The translations under genes were made by a program, and so were the position numbers. Positions 1 to 13,800 of a stretch of DNA of 64,000 nucleotides are shown here, piece by piece (position 1 is the stretch's first letter; every line of letters begins with the position of its first letter). This stretch comes from Desmodesmus armatus (taxonomy: Eukaryota > Chlorophyta > Chlorophyceae > Sphaeropleales > Scenedesmaceae), in contig VIIQ02000187.1 of assembly GCA_007449985.2 (NCBI GenBank), forward strand, positions 85,948 to 149,947. The letters run 5' to 3'. The notes below the pieces were generated by a model. It was not told the origin of the DNA. It worked only from the letters and a program-made list of their open reading frames with translations, and did not search any database.

Positions 1-88
1 CATCGCCTGTGCAGTACAACTGTACGATGAATGGCGGTGCTGAACTTCACCTAAACGTTATCATGGCATGTGTGTGCTTTGTGTGCAG

Positions 89-3000
89 GTGTCGCTGTGG
101 AGTTGACAGTCACTGTTGTAAACACGTAAGTGGAGCAAGCTCGAGACCCGATGCATGCATCACTATCAGCCCCAATCTGCTGGATGCAGACAGCCAGTTT
201 CCAGCAAACAGCCACAGAGCGGGGTGGGGGTCGTTCTGTAACTCATCATCATCCCCAGCATGTTGCCAGGTTGCTCCCACCAACACCTGAGGCCTAACAC
301 ATCCTTCCGTGTCACTTGTCATGATGCTTTGCTGAATTTGCCACCACCACCTGCAGAGGCAACCTTTTCCTGGAGAATGTTATGCTCAGCAGCTCCAGCT
401 TCAACCTCACAGCCTGCCCCTTCAACACCACCCTAGCCATTGGCGAGGCGGCCAGCTGCACCGGGAACTACACAGTCACGCAGGCAGATGTAGAAGCTGG
501 CGTGGTTGTCATACGAGCCACTGGTAGCTCACCATCGCTGCCTGCAGCTGCTCAGGTTGTGTGGGCACCTGACTGGATGGTGCCTGTTGACAGCAAGCCT
601 CAGCTGGCGGTGGACATTCTGGCACCCAACTGCACCCAGAATCAGAGCCCTGGTAAGCGCACAGTGCAGCTGTGTCTTGTTGCTGCAGCAAGATGTTTGA
701 ACCTGCACCATGTTTGAACCTGCACCATGTTTTTGTGCACGGAAGGAAACACGCAGCACTACGGTACACATGTTGGAAGTAACAACCAGGTGAAGCCAGC
801 TTGCAACAGACACAAATGCCGGTGTTGCTGAGCAGCCATAAGCTGATGAATCGTACTTGGAAAGCGTATGACAGTTTGCTGCCGGCCTGTGCCCATCTTT
901 GAAAATGCAGCCACGATGGTCAGCTGCCCAGTGGTCGTGTACAACCCTGGCAACAGGCTGTTGTACGACATCGAGCTCGTGGGAGACAGCAACAACTGCT
1001 CTGCATCGCAGTTGGTCCCAGGAGAGTCCTTCAACTGCACGATCAACAGGTATGCCCAACACTTATTTGCTGAAAGTGAACGCATGGTAATTGACTGCCT
1101 CACTTGAATCAGGCCGCAGCGCAGGCAGCCGAAATCATGATGCAAGGCAAAGGGACGCCAGCTGCTGCGGGTCAAGCTCGCTTGCTAGAGGTGCAGTGAC
1201 ACACATATTGTCTGACCTCACTTGCTGCTACACTCACACATAACTTATTTGCCTGCAGGGCTGTTGTGCAAGACGACATGGAGCTGGGCAGGGTTGTGCT
1301 GGACGTGGTGGCAGCAACTGCGGCTTTGGGCGGCAGTGGTGGACCTGTCAACGGCAGCACTGACTCAGCTGAGGTCATCTTGGACGGGCTGTCTGCTGCA
1401 GTGGACCTCACATTCGCTGCTACGCCAACCACGTTCTACGCGGCAGGTCTGTTTGCGATGCAGCCACCATGTTGCACTCGTTGCTAGAAGTGACACGCAG
1501 CAGCACGCAAGGGATAGCTTCAGTTGGCAGTCTGCACATGCCTTACAATGACATCACAATTCACTGGCTTTTGCTGACTGCCTGTACCCACTTGAGTGAG
1601 ATTTGTTTACACCCACGCAGAGGAATTGATCCAGTTCAACCTGACAGCCACCAACATAGGGCACCTGCGTGTCCGCAACCTGGCACTGACAGCATCTCCA
1701 CAAGCCGATTTTGCCATCAACTGCAGCATCAGTGGACAGCCTTATGGCCCCAACAGCAGTGCTGTGCTGGAGCCAAATGCGGTTGGGTTCTGCAATGGCA
1801 GCTATGTTATCACAACAGCAGACATTGAGGCTGGGCCGCAGAACGTAACGGTGTCCCTGCGCGGAGTGTCGTCCAAGGGTGAAGTTGTGGCTGTTTCAAG
1901 AGCGGTACTGTTCACTCCTGTTGTGATACGCAACCTCACTGCAAGGACCGTCATTGACCAGTGCAGCCGTCCAAAGCAAGCAGGTAAGTGATGCAGTCCT
2001 GCCAGGCGCGAACTGCAAGGTTTGAGCTTCTGATGTCAAGCCTTGACCAATAGTTGTCGCATGCCTCTAGCCTGCATCCTTCCAGCCTACAGCCAGCCAC
2101 CTGCCACAAAGTCCTTGACAGTGCCCGGGCGTTGTGTTGACTGTATCAATTGTGGCAAAGCAGTCAGCATTGAGTGTGACTGTGTGCAGGTGAAACACTG
2201 TCGTGTCCTGTGGAAATTACCAGCCACTCCAACGTCCGCCTTTACGGCACCTATGTGGCTGGGCCTCTCCTGCCAGCCAACTGCAGCCTGGCAGTCCTTG
2301 CTCCTGGAGAGTCTGCTGTTGCTTGTAATGCAAGCGCGGTGCTCACAGCAGATGACTTTGTGGTCAGCTACATGCACGTTCATGCCTCTGCTGTGGCAGA
2401 TGGTGTGCCAGCTTTCAACTTCAGCGACAGGGTTGACCTTGATGTGACAAGGTCTGTAGAGGTCCATGTTACGCCACACTTCAGAAAGCCAAGTGAGTGC
2501 CCTGTCTGTCCAGGCCATCGATTGTCTCCGCTTTATGCTGCAACGGGTGAGAAGGTGGTCAAGTGGATAATTGCAACAGCAACAGACGCTGCCAAGTGGA
2601 TGTTGCAGGCATGCCAGGATAAGCAGTGCAACTGCAGTGGAAGCTTGCGCCGCACTCAACTTATCAACATGCCGCTGCTGCATCCTGCAGGCTATGCACC
2701 CAATCCTTGGATGATCTGGTATAACAACGGCAACAGTATGGTACACAAGGCGCTCTTCACCCTCGCCATACACCACAGCACTTGGGCCCCAGACGCCTGG
2801 CTGAATGAGACAAACGTTGACTGCCAAGCCCTGCCGGATGGTACCCCATTCAATCCAAGCACACTGCAGATGCTGGACCCACAGGCGGACATCCTGGATT
2901 TGTTGCCCAATGAATACATCAACTGCACATCCACAGTCGCATCCTTTGCTAGCTTGGCATATCTCGCGCCCGGCAACTTGACCTTGAAGGCTGTCGGTGG

Positions 3001-6000
3001 TGCTGCTGATGCAACTGCGGTGGTGGATGCACCGATGGCTTTCGTCACCATCCCACACAGCCCGCTGCTGCTGCTGCACATCAACGCGTCGCGTTGCCGG
3101 CAGAACTCCACAGCAGGTAAACTACCAGCGCAGACCTGTGTCGTCTCGCAAGTTGGCTAACAGCGTCCAGAAACAAACCACGCATGTACGGTAGCAACAA
3201 CCTTGCACAACCTTTGCTCAGCAAACTGAGTGACTGTTGATGTGTATTGGTGCTGCGTTGCTGTTTTGTGCTGTGCGCTGTTCCTCCAGGCTTCACTCTC
3301 TTCTGTGATGCTGCCCTGGTGCTCGAGAACCGTGGCAATGTGCCCCTCAGCATCACTGGCCTGGACAGCACTTACCACGCTGTGAAGGCCGACGGCAGCC
3401 CGTGCAGCTTTACAAGCATGGCACCTATCACCAATGCGACCTGTGACTTCTGGTGGAATGTCACTGCTGTTGACAGCGAGGCTGGCAACAGCACTATCTA
3501 TCTGGAGGCTGCTGGAGTGGATGCATGGCTTGCTGAGGCAAATGGCACGGCCGGCGCGATGTACACAGGGACGGCGGCCTTGGTTGTACCGCAACATGCA
3601 GCAGTACACGTTGCGGTGCAGGAAGTGGCGCCAAAGGTTTATGCAAGTAACGGTAAGCGCACACGAAGACTGCTGCGGGTTGAACATGTTGTCTGTATAT
3701 GGGTACCCACTGCTGCTGACTATGACAGCATTTTGCTGGTCCCGTAGTGTGTACATCACACATACCACATGAGGTATGGACACCACAGTATCACGCCAAG
3801 TGTGGCACTCAGTTGGTGCCGTGTGTGTGTGTGTGCTGCAGACTCCCTGGTGACACTGCGAGCCACCTTGACCAACGCTGGTAACGTTGCGCTGAGGAAC
3901 GTCGTCCTTGGCTCAGAGCCACCACTCCCAGGCAACCGCACATGCATCGTTCAAGATATTGCACAGGTTGCAACAGCAGCAGAGTGGCTGGCAGACACAG
4001 CAGCAGGCGCCGCCATCCCAGCAGGGCAGGAGGTGGTCTGTACCGTGACCTACCCCATCGGCCAAGCTGCTCTGGAGACCCTTGAGAGGGATAACAGCAC
4101 TGGCTCGCCCCTGGTGGCAGTGGTGATGCATGCAAATGCAAGCGCCACGCAGGAAAATCTTACAGTGACTGCATCCGACAGAGTTGCTTTGGCAGTGGCT
4201 CCGGCACCTGGCCTAAGGCTGGACATACTGGAAAACCAGAGTGTGATTCCTACGGAGCCAGGTAAGACGGGGGCCTATCTTAATGCGTGTATTGTGAATC
4301 GTGTGCGGGATCGGCTCAGTAGCTGATGCATCTGCATGTTGTCGTCCTTGATGAAGACCTTGTTGGTCACCACTCGTCGGACTCCTTTGATTGTATGATG
4401 TGTTGTGATCTACCTGCAGGTCTGCTGGTGGTGCCTGCGGTGCTGCAAAACATCGGTTCTGTGAGGCTCAACAACACGTTTGTTGAGGGAGACGACAACA
4501 ACTGCACAGCTGCCATGCTGGCACCTCAGGAGCTGCTGCACTGCTTCTTCTGGCGCTCACTCACAACCGCCGACTTCACACAAAACACGTTCACCATCAG
4601 CGCTACGGGAGTCAAAGGCACAGCATGGGGCCTGAACACTTTGCCTGTGGGGACTGTGGTTACAGCAGAGGTGCCGAACCCAGAAGTGTGGGCCCCGCTT
4701 CTGTCTGTGGGCGTTGTGGCCAATGTGACGGCAGTCCAAGCAGCAGGAGATGCCGTGCTGTACACCATCACCCTGGTGAGCTTGTGCATGCGTTCAGACA
4801 GGCGATTCACGCCCATGCATCTGCAGTTGGGTTGTCTGTGTTTGCAGCAGCAGCAGCAGCAGCAGCAACATATAAAATTGTGCATGCTGTTCTCTATTTG
4901 ATTGCTTCATTCTTGCTCTTGTCAATTTCCAACACACGATTCACAGTACCTGACATGCTTTTGTGCTTGTTGTTTACAGGCCAACATCGGAAAGCTCAAC
5001 ATCAGCGATGTGGAGCCCACCAAGGCCACAAGCAGTCAGCTCACTGGCGCCCTCGTGTGTGAAGGCTACGACAACGCCACTGTGATCCCAGTGATGGTTC
5101 CAACGCAGTCAGTTACCTGCCAAGGGGAATATAGGTTTGACCAAGCAGCCCTCGAGGCTGGGCCGCACACTTTCACGGCCAACTTCACAAGCAGGACCAA
5201 TCTGGGCATTGTGGTGCCGCCGGCTGCCAGCAGCATCACTGTTACGCCACAGCTGACGCCAGGCATTACAGCAACCGTGGTGGCATCGTCATGCGTCGTC
5301 CCCAAGCAGCAAGGTGCGAAGGTGTCCACATGCCGTTGCAAGGGCTATCTGGCAGTCCCAGCCCAGTCAAGCTGAGACCGCCTGAGACCGCCATGTCACC
5401 CCATATATCTCATGCATGTGCACAGGGAAACCTTTGTCGTTGCAAGCTCTTGCTGACAGAGTTCACAGCCTAGTCTGACTCATGTGACCTGAGACCGCCA
5501 TGTCATCCTTTTTGCACAGTGCAAGAAGGAACCTTCATCTGCAGTGCGCACATGGATGAAACCTGGTGCAAGCTTGTTTGTGTCTGTTGCGAATGCAGGC
5601 CAAAGCCTTGTCTGCCTGATGCGACTGGACAACACAGGCAACACAGGCCTCCAATCGATCGCAGTCTCGGACCAGCCCCACTGCACAAACTTCACCGCCC
5701 TTAGCCCAAGGGCATCTGTATCCTGCAATGTCAGCCAGCTTGCCTCTCAGGCTGACTTTGACACTTGGGACTTGACAGCCGGTAGTGCCGACACCGCCTT
5801 GGGCATGTTCAACATGTCTGTGGCCGTCAGTGCCACACCTACGGCTGCACACATCGCAGCTCAGACACTGTCTGCAACAGGAGCAGTGTCAGTTGCGCTG
5901 GAGTCTAGGCCAGCTTTTGGAGTGCTGAGTGCTGCTTTGCTGGGCGCTGATGCCAACCGCACAGCCAGAGCAGGTATGATGTGATTCGAATTGTCACATG

Positions 6001-9000
6001 ATGTGCTGCTGCTGTCTATGCATGTGTCAGTGCTGCAACTGGGACGGTGGTTCAAACTACATCTCCACTTTTGACACACCCCTGACCCCAACGTATGACA
6101 ATTGCGACTGTGGCCAGTTATGTTTTTTTTGTGCCAACATGCTCCGTGTTTTCTGCATTTGCAGGGGAGGCCGTGCAGGTTTCCTTTGCAGTTCAGGCCA
6201 CAGGCAATGTGGCGCTCAGAGGACTGCAAGTTGTTTTACCCAGCGACCTCACCAATGTTACCTGCCAACCAAGCTTGGGCGCTGTGCTAGCGGCGGATGC
6301 CGTGATGACGTGCCATGGTTCACACACCGTCACTCAAGAGGAGCTGGAGCGTCAGCACAACAGCTTCAATGTGACCTTGCAGGCAGACAACCTAGTGATG
6401 TCTAACGGCGCTTTCAAGCAGTGGGTGGAGGTAGCGCACCTTCCCGTGCTGACCCTACCAGTGGCGACGTCGTTGGCTGTGGAGCTCAGTACCCAAGCCT
6501 GTCAAAAGCCTGCTGCTGCACGTAAGCAACCGTTGCTGTTGGTCCTACATCAGGGCACTGGTGTGTGTTCGAGCCACTGGCCCGCAACTTGTGTCGCCCA
6601 GCCATGTTCATTTCTTGTGTATCACGTTGCATGTAAAGTGTGTCAGCATGGCAAAACATAAAGGCATGGACTGACTTTGCCCATTGTAATACTGTTACGG
6701 TTGTCATGTGCAGCTGGGATGCTGAATTGTTCAAATGCTGTTACTGTAAGCAACAACGCAACAGTGCGTCTGTACAACATCAGCGTATCTGGAGATGCCA
6801 ACTGCAGCATCGCCAGTATGGAGCCCAGCACGTCTGCACAGTGCCAGGTAAGCCCCTTTGTGGATTCTGAGTGGAGTTTTGATGAATGCTGCTACCCACA
6901 GCAGGTGCATACTGAACTGGGCCCGGGGGTTTTGTTGTGGCTGCTGCGTCAAAGCCAAGTGGCTGACCACATACATGTGTGCACTAGAACCTCTTACTGG
7001 GCAGAAGGGCAACATCATGGGCATGGTGGCAATGCATCAATGGCACAGTGTAAGTCAGAGTAGGACCAGGTGTAGCACTTGAGCTGGGTCGCCTGTTCAC
7101 CAGTTGGAGTGCACACCTGAATGCGCTGCAGGTCAACAAGGCTGTTGTGCAAGACGACTTCGAAGCTGGCACCCTGCAGCTGTCTGTTTCAGCCGCAGCA
7201 ACCTCTGGCCAGGGCACTGGACACATTGCAGCGCACGGCAGTGCCACTGCTGCCGTGCAGCTCCCTCAGATTCGCAGCATGGCAGTAGCCATAGCTCTTT
7301 CCGAAGGGCAGCCAAGTGCTGTCAGTGTTGCGGGTAAGTTACAGCTTGTGTTTTTTAGGGTCAGATGAACACCAGCTGACTGACTTTGTGATGGGTTGTC
7401 TGGTGGTGGCTTTCCCGGTGTCGGCAATGCTGCTGATAGAATCTGACGCTGCATGCTGTTTCCCGGCAGAAGCACAGTGACTACCAGACTCAACCCAAGA
7501 CTGCTGCTTCCATTGCTGCAGGCACAACCGTGCGCTTCAACATCACTGCGCTCAACACCGGCACCGTAATCCTGAGAGAAACCGTCCTGTCAAGCTCCAA
7601 GCTTGGACCACTGGCATGCCCACCTGGCGATGCAACAGTGGCACCAGGAGCCGCCTACACCTGCGAAGGGACCTACACAGTGCTTGCAACAGACCTGGAA
7701 GCTGGGCAGTTGGCGTTCACAGCTGCAGCAACATCACCAACCCTGCCAGCTGCAGCACAGACAGTCACTGCCACACAGGATGTGGTGGTGGCTATGGTCG
7801 CACAGCCTCAGTTGTACTTGGACGTGATGTCGGCTACTTGCAGCCAAACGGTGGCTACAGGTGCGCTGTGCTGCTTCTGAAGCATGTGTGTATCTTGGCG
7901 TTGCACCCCTGTCAGGATGCTAGTGTTCGGTTGCAACTGCCAGGTGCTCCAATTGTAACATGTGCTGATGTGTCACCAGCATGGCACAACACAACTGATG
8001 GCAAGGTGTGTTGAAATTCAAAAGTGCATTGCCAGCACCAGGTGGAAAAGTGTTGTCCCATCCCACATGTGTGCCCCTTGCAGGTGCTGGTTTCCAAAAC
8101 TCCAAGGTTGTTCAATGCACTGTTCAGCTGGCCAACTTGGGCAACGTCAGGCTGGGCAATATCACCACCACTGGCTTGGACAGCTGCAATCCTGCGGTGC
8201 TGCCTCCTGGTGCGGTCGTCAACTGCACCGTCACCAGGTAACATCTGCTGTGCTATCTTTTGATGGCGTTGCTATCGATGGTCACTCACCGTGCTACTAT
8301 GGTGGTGCTGCGCACCTGCAGGCTACTAGCCTGCAGGCGCTGCGGCAGCGCCTGCATCTGACGCAACTCTGATTTTGAGTTTTCTTTTGTTTTGCGCCAG
8401 TCGACCCATGTGCTGGTTTGACTGAATGCAGGGTGCTGAGCACGGATGACTTCGAAGCAGGCACCGTCAATGTGACAATGCCGCCAGCATCAGCACAGCC
8501 TTACAGTGTGGGCTCAGCGCAGATCAGCAGTGCTGGCGACAGTGCTGAGGTGGCACTGACTGACCGGGTGGCACTGCTGGATCTGACCTTCAGCGCTGCA
8601 CCGCTGACCCTCTCCAATCAAGGTGAGCCCACCTAAACTTTGGCTCAAAGCCTACTACTGATAGTGAACCTGCTGCTGCTGTAACTCACGACAAGCATAG
8701 CCTACTGCACCCCATTACTACAAAAGTGTGTGATGTTGTGCATTCAATGGTGTGCTGTAAGTTTGAAAGACTGTGCAAGACAACGTACGTTGTGTCATTG
8801 TTTGGCTGCAGGAGACACGGTCATGTTCGAGCTGACCGCCGTAAACACAGCCGACCTGCGGCTGCGCAACGTGCAGCTGACTCTGCCCGCATTGCTCAAC
8901 GGCACTATCAGTTGCACTGCGGCCGGCAGCCCTGTCAGCTCCCCTACTGCTGCAGTACTGGAGCCGGGCTCGGCCCTTCATTGCAACGCCTCACATACAG

Positions 9001-10837
9001 TCACCACAGCCGATATCGAAGGCGGCGTACTGCAGCTTGAAGTGTCTGCAGGAGGCAGCTCTGTCCTTGGTGCTCTCAGCCCTGTTGTGAAGAGCGTGCA
9101 GCTGCAACCAGTGCTGCAGCCGATGCTGACTGTCACGATACTGGAGTCTGGTCTTGTGAAGCCCACCAAAGCTGGCACTGCAGAGGGCAACTTGGTGGTG
9201 TCTGTTGAACTCCGCAACACAGGTCAGCAGGTTCAGCATGTCTGCTTAAACATGGGGTGTGCAAGGTCTATAGCGACACTTAGCTATGTCCAAGACATGT
9301 AAACTTCCACCATGGCCATACTCTGGCCATGCGGGTGATCCGCTGCACGCAGTGTTTGTGGTATGTTCCTGCTTCTGTTGGGGGTGGGGCCGCCACCCAA
9401 CTGGCTGACCTGGCCGTGTATGTATATGTGCAGGCAATGTTGGATTGTTGTCCGTCAACTTGAAGAGCCCCTCCACAGCGTGTGGTGTGCCCTTACTCGA
9501 GCCTGGTGCTGCACCCTTCAGCTGTGAGGTGTCTGTTCCATCCACCCTTGCTGACTTTGAGGCGGGGTTGATGAACCTGGCCGTGTTGGCTGAAGCAACC
9601 CCCCGTGGAGTAGGGGTGCCAGCCAGTGTTTCTGGTCAGGCTGCCCTTGCTGTCACGCTGGTCAAGACCTACAGCCTGTCAGTAGAAGCTGCTGCTACAC
9701 CGCCAAGTGTGGCCGATGCAGGTAAACACTGCTGCTGGATGGTTGTGTGTTGTCATGAGCAGCATTGGAAACGTACTCACACGAACCATGTGTGCTAGGC
9801 CAGCCTATTTTTCCTGAACTGCATTCCAGCGCTCCAGTTCAGTCGAGTGCAACCACATGGCATGCCTACAGTGATCCTCACCTGCTGTTTGCTTGTGTGT
9901 TCAACGTGGTCTTGCTGCTTTTAGGTGCCAATGTGACCCTCACATACAGCATCCGCAACACTGCCAATGTCAGAGCCCATAATGTCAGCCTGTCTGTACC
10001 TGGTGTCGACCAGATTTCTTGCGGCAACGGACTAGGCTCTCACATCCCTTCCATTGAAGTGGATTCTATCATCATATGCAGGTAAGTACCCACCAGTGCT
10101 TTCGATAAGCACGCCAGCATGGTCTGATGTGCATGCACAGTCCCTAGCATGCCTGCCTCTTGAGTGTTCTAGGGGTATTGTTGGTGCTTGTGCAACGCCG
10201 ACTGTTTGTTTTTTGTCCTTGCAGAGGCTCCTACACCTTCCAGCGGGATGTGTTTGAGGCAGGGCCCAAGGCCTTCTCAGCTTCTGTGGTGGCAGACCAA
10301 CTCCCTGCAGCAGCCACCACTGTGCCAGTGCTGACTGTTGCCGTGGAGCACCACCTGCGCCTGACGCTGGCTATCAACGAAGACCGCTGCGTCCTGGCGT
10401 TTGCAGGTAAAGCCCAGGATTGCTTTCAACAGTTGCCCTGTCCAATTGCGCATGGATTAAGTCGACTCAGGTAGGTCTGCCTTAGCTCCGTGATGCCACT
10501 GAAGATGGTGTAATTATGTGAGTTGTTTTCTTATGCTTTGCAGCTGGCGTGCTGGACTGCACATTGGAGGCCTCCAACATTGGCAACGTGCAGATCAAAT
10601 CGTTCAGCCTTGGAGGCGATGTGGTCAACTGCTCTGCACCTGGGCAGTCTATCCCACCAGGGCGTTCAGTCGTATGCTCCTTGCGGAAGAACGTCACTTC
10701 TACGGAGCTCGCTGCTGCCGGCTCTCTATCGCTGTCGTTGCCGCTCTCAGCCACCCCGGCAGGGATCGTGTCAACCTTGGATCCCGTGCCCCTTGACGTT
10801 TACTCAGCAAGCTTGAGCAAGCTCATTTCAGCGTCTC
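89..10837 (+). repeat. Array of 18 DUF11/DUF7507-like beta-sandwich repeats (nine two-domain units)
   Basis: Exons: 89-125, 357-652, 911-1049, 1259-1446, 1621-1983, 2190-2492, 2691-3116, 3290-3652, 3842-4261, 4420-4775, 4980-5313, 5599-5973, 6165-6521, 6714-6847, 7132-7333, 7522-7860, 8084-8237, 8432-8622, 8812-9222, 9434-9721, 9925-10081, 10225-10406 and the first half of 10544-11158. Each repeat carries an N-[TI]-G-N-[VL]-x-L-x-N core, a C-x(n)-L-x-P-G-x(4)-C segment and a [TS]-x-x-D-[FVIL]-E-A-G strand, for example YTVTQADVEAG near 480. This matches the conserved-repeat/DUF7507 pattern of microbial surface proteins. Odd and even repeats differ: even ones usually have a Cys just before the core strand. 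Most boundary introns are phase 1, so domains could be duplicated or skipped without a frameshift. Repeat 5 (2691-3116) is the most divergent. These are probably rod-like spacer domains. Confidence 0.75.
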
Positions 10838-13800
10838 CAGCATGTGCCACGTGTCGCGGCTGCCTGGCGTCTGCCAACGACTTTGTCAAGCAGCACGGCG
10901 CTCAAGCTGACGTCGCCAGTTTGGCCAAGAGTTTCGGCACTTTCTGCGAGCAGTCCATCCTGCGGCAGACGCAAGCATGCAGCAGAGTACAGGCCGCTAT
11001 TGCCAACAGCACGATGGGCAACCTTGGTCGTCGCGCAGCTGGGCTGTGTCTCAACCTTCAGCTGTGTGACGGCAAACTTGGTGCTTCCTGTGCAACGACT
11101 GTCAATGTCAGTACGACGCCAACACAGGTGTCCGCTTCAAGTTTGGATGTCTGCACTGGTAAGCCCGCAACCTCTCCTCCGCACAACTGAGTGTGCTGTA
11201 GCAACACTGTGATTGACAACAGTTGAGTAGCACTTGTGCAGTTGTGTTTGGCCGCCCGCTGTGACTACCCAACGTTGCTTTTGTGCCCTGCAGTTGAAGG
11301 TGCCCCCGGCGGTTCCCTGGTGCCTTTCGGCTTCATCGCCAAGCCAGCAACTGCATGTACACCAGGGGATGCCAGCACCACCTGCCTTCCACCGTACCTC
11401 CAGTGCAACACAGCCCAGCAGGCCTGCACCTGTGCGGCAGGAGTGGACACATGCTACGGCTACTGCATCCACACACCCTGTGGGGCCTGCAACAGCTGTG
11501 TCAAGACCTTCAGGGACTTCACTGCCAGGGTCAGGAGCAACAAGGATGCAGCGGTTGTAGCGCAGGAGTGGGGCGTGGCGTGTGCGGCTGCTGGGCGCAC
11601 CAGCACTAGCTGCGAGTTTGTGAAGCAGCAGATCCTGTCCAGCGTGGATGGCAATCTGGGCAAACGTGCCGGCATGCTCTGCCAGCTGCTGCAGGTGAGT
11701 TGTGGGCAACCTTTCACACCTGGAATCATCTTCGCACCGCTGTGCAGTCCTCTCCATCAGTAGTACTGGATGACCATCACTCCAGTGGGAAGCTGGCTTC
11801 TACCGGTGGCGCTCAGCGCTCAGATTAAGCCGTCTCCAGCACTCATATCCACCTGCAACCCTGCTCTGATGTGTGAACGATGTATTGTCTGCAGGATTGC
11901 GCTGGCATCCCATCTGACTGTAAGCTTGAAGCTGCCACAGCCGGGGCATTGCCAGCTGCACTGGACATGTGCACTGTTGATGGCACAACAGCTGGTGCAC
12001 AAGTGCCGGACGTTTTCTCCGCTGCTACATACGTACTCCCGGCTGGCAGCTGCTTTGAAACAACCGACTGCTCCAGATGGCCGGGGCAAGTGTGCAACAA
12101 GCAAATCACCCGGGATGTCAAGACATGCAGTGGTGGTGTGGACGGCTTTTTGACTGTTGGCACTTGTGTGCGGACCCCCTGCCAGACTTGCAAGGTAAAT
12201 GAACAGGGAGGCAACTGAGGGGTCCATGTACGGCAGTCAACTGCATCGAGGAAGTCTAACCAAACAGTCAGTTAGCGGTGACATGTTAGGGCATGTGCGC
12301 CCATATTGACTATGTTTTTCCCAGTTGATGCGTGCAATTTGGATCCTTATAATGTCTGCTGCTGACAAGTTTCCGCAGCCAAGCCTGCTGACTCACCTAC
12401 ACATGCCTCATGTGCTCACGTTGCTGCTGCAGGAGTGCATGGCAGCAACACAACCGTTGGCTGCCAGCAACATCAACCAAAGCGATGCAGCAGCAGCTGC
12501 CACAACCTTTGCCAACCTCTGCAACGGACATGCAGTGCTCAACAGCACACTGCGCTGCAGCACAGTGCAGCAGGCAATAGCTGGGGCAGTCAATCTGGTC
12601 AAACGGCCTGCGCTGCTGTGCTCCTCCCTCCAGCTGTGCAGCAGCAGCCTCAGCAGCAGCTGCCTGGTGGACGTTGTCAGCGGCAGCAGCGGCACTGCAG
12701 CAGTGCAGGTGGCTGCACCGTCCCTGGACAACTGCACTGTGGAGGGTCTGCCCGGAGGGGGGTTGGTCCCTGGTGGGGTGCGCACACTCACACCCTTGCC
12801 TGCCGGTAAGCTCCAGCTACTGTCTTTCATGGGGCTTTTTTGTCAAAATTAGGTGGGGGGGGGGGGTGAGGGCGCTCAGTCAGATCGTCGACGGATGTCA
12901 GCCAGAGGATGTGGATGTGGTTGTTGTAATGTGTGTTGTATGCGCACCGTGTTGACCCCAGCCTCTGTGTTGCATGACCCCTCCACTGGTGTCCCTTTGT
13001 GCTGCAGGCAAGTGCACCAGCGCCAGCCAGTGTGGCGACCCAGCACACTTCTCCTGCAGCGCCAACAAGGCCACCGCATGCGCCTGCTCCCCTGAGGGCC
13101 AGGACACCTGCGTGGAGCTTGCAGAGTGCCAGCAGACCAATTGTGGGGTGTGCAGCAGCTGCATCACGCAGATGCTGCTGTTCACGCAGCAGTTTGCCGC
13201 AGGGGCAGCAAACGCCACAGCAAACGCTAGCCTCGTCGCCGAGCAGTGGCGCAGCTTCTGCTCGGCAAGGACGGCGTACAGCGCCAGTGTGTGCGAAGGC
13301 ATCAGGGCGCAGGTGGCAGCTAGCCATGCAGGCAGCTTGGGCAAGCAGGCTGGAAAGCTGTGCCACCTGCTGGGCAGCTGCTCTGCCGCCATGGCGACTG
13401 ACAGCTCTTGCCCGATCAGCACCAGGCTCCTCAGTGGCCAGCAAGTCAGGCAGAACCTCGACTGGTGCAGCATGGAGGGGGTGTCAGGGGGATCCCGGGT
13501 GCCTGGGGTATCCGCTAGCGCTGCGCTTGCACCCGGGCGCTGCTTCAACAGCAGCGACTGCAAGTCTGAGAGCCTGGAGTGCAGCATGGGCGCTGGTGCG
13601 GTGACCATCTACACCTGCGACAGCAACACAGGGTTGCTGAGCGGCACTACGCAGGGCACCTGCGTCAAGACGGCCTGCCAGGTGTGCAACGAGTGCATGG
13701 CGGCTGCACAGCCGTTTGCGCTGAAGCAAGCCACCAGCAGCAACGCCACCCAGGTTGCAGAAGATTGGTCAGCGTACTGCCAGTCCAGTGGGCTAGCTAG

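Noticed and set aside
2087..3079. Long minus-strand open frame of 330 codons opposite the giant gene
   Set aside because: The plus strand here has phase-consistent exons with repeat-family motifs. The minus frame is Cys/Gln-rich noise without domain features.
12999..13604. Alternative plus-strand frame inside the large saposin-like exon
   Set aside because: The main frame shows conserved Cys spacing and N-G-K-R motifs. This frame is Ala/Ser/Arg-rich shadow.
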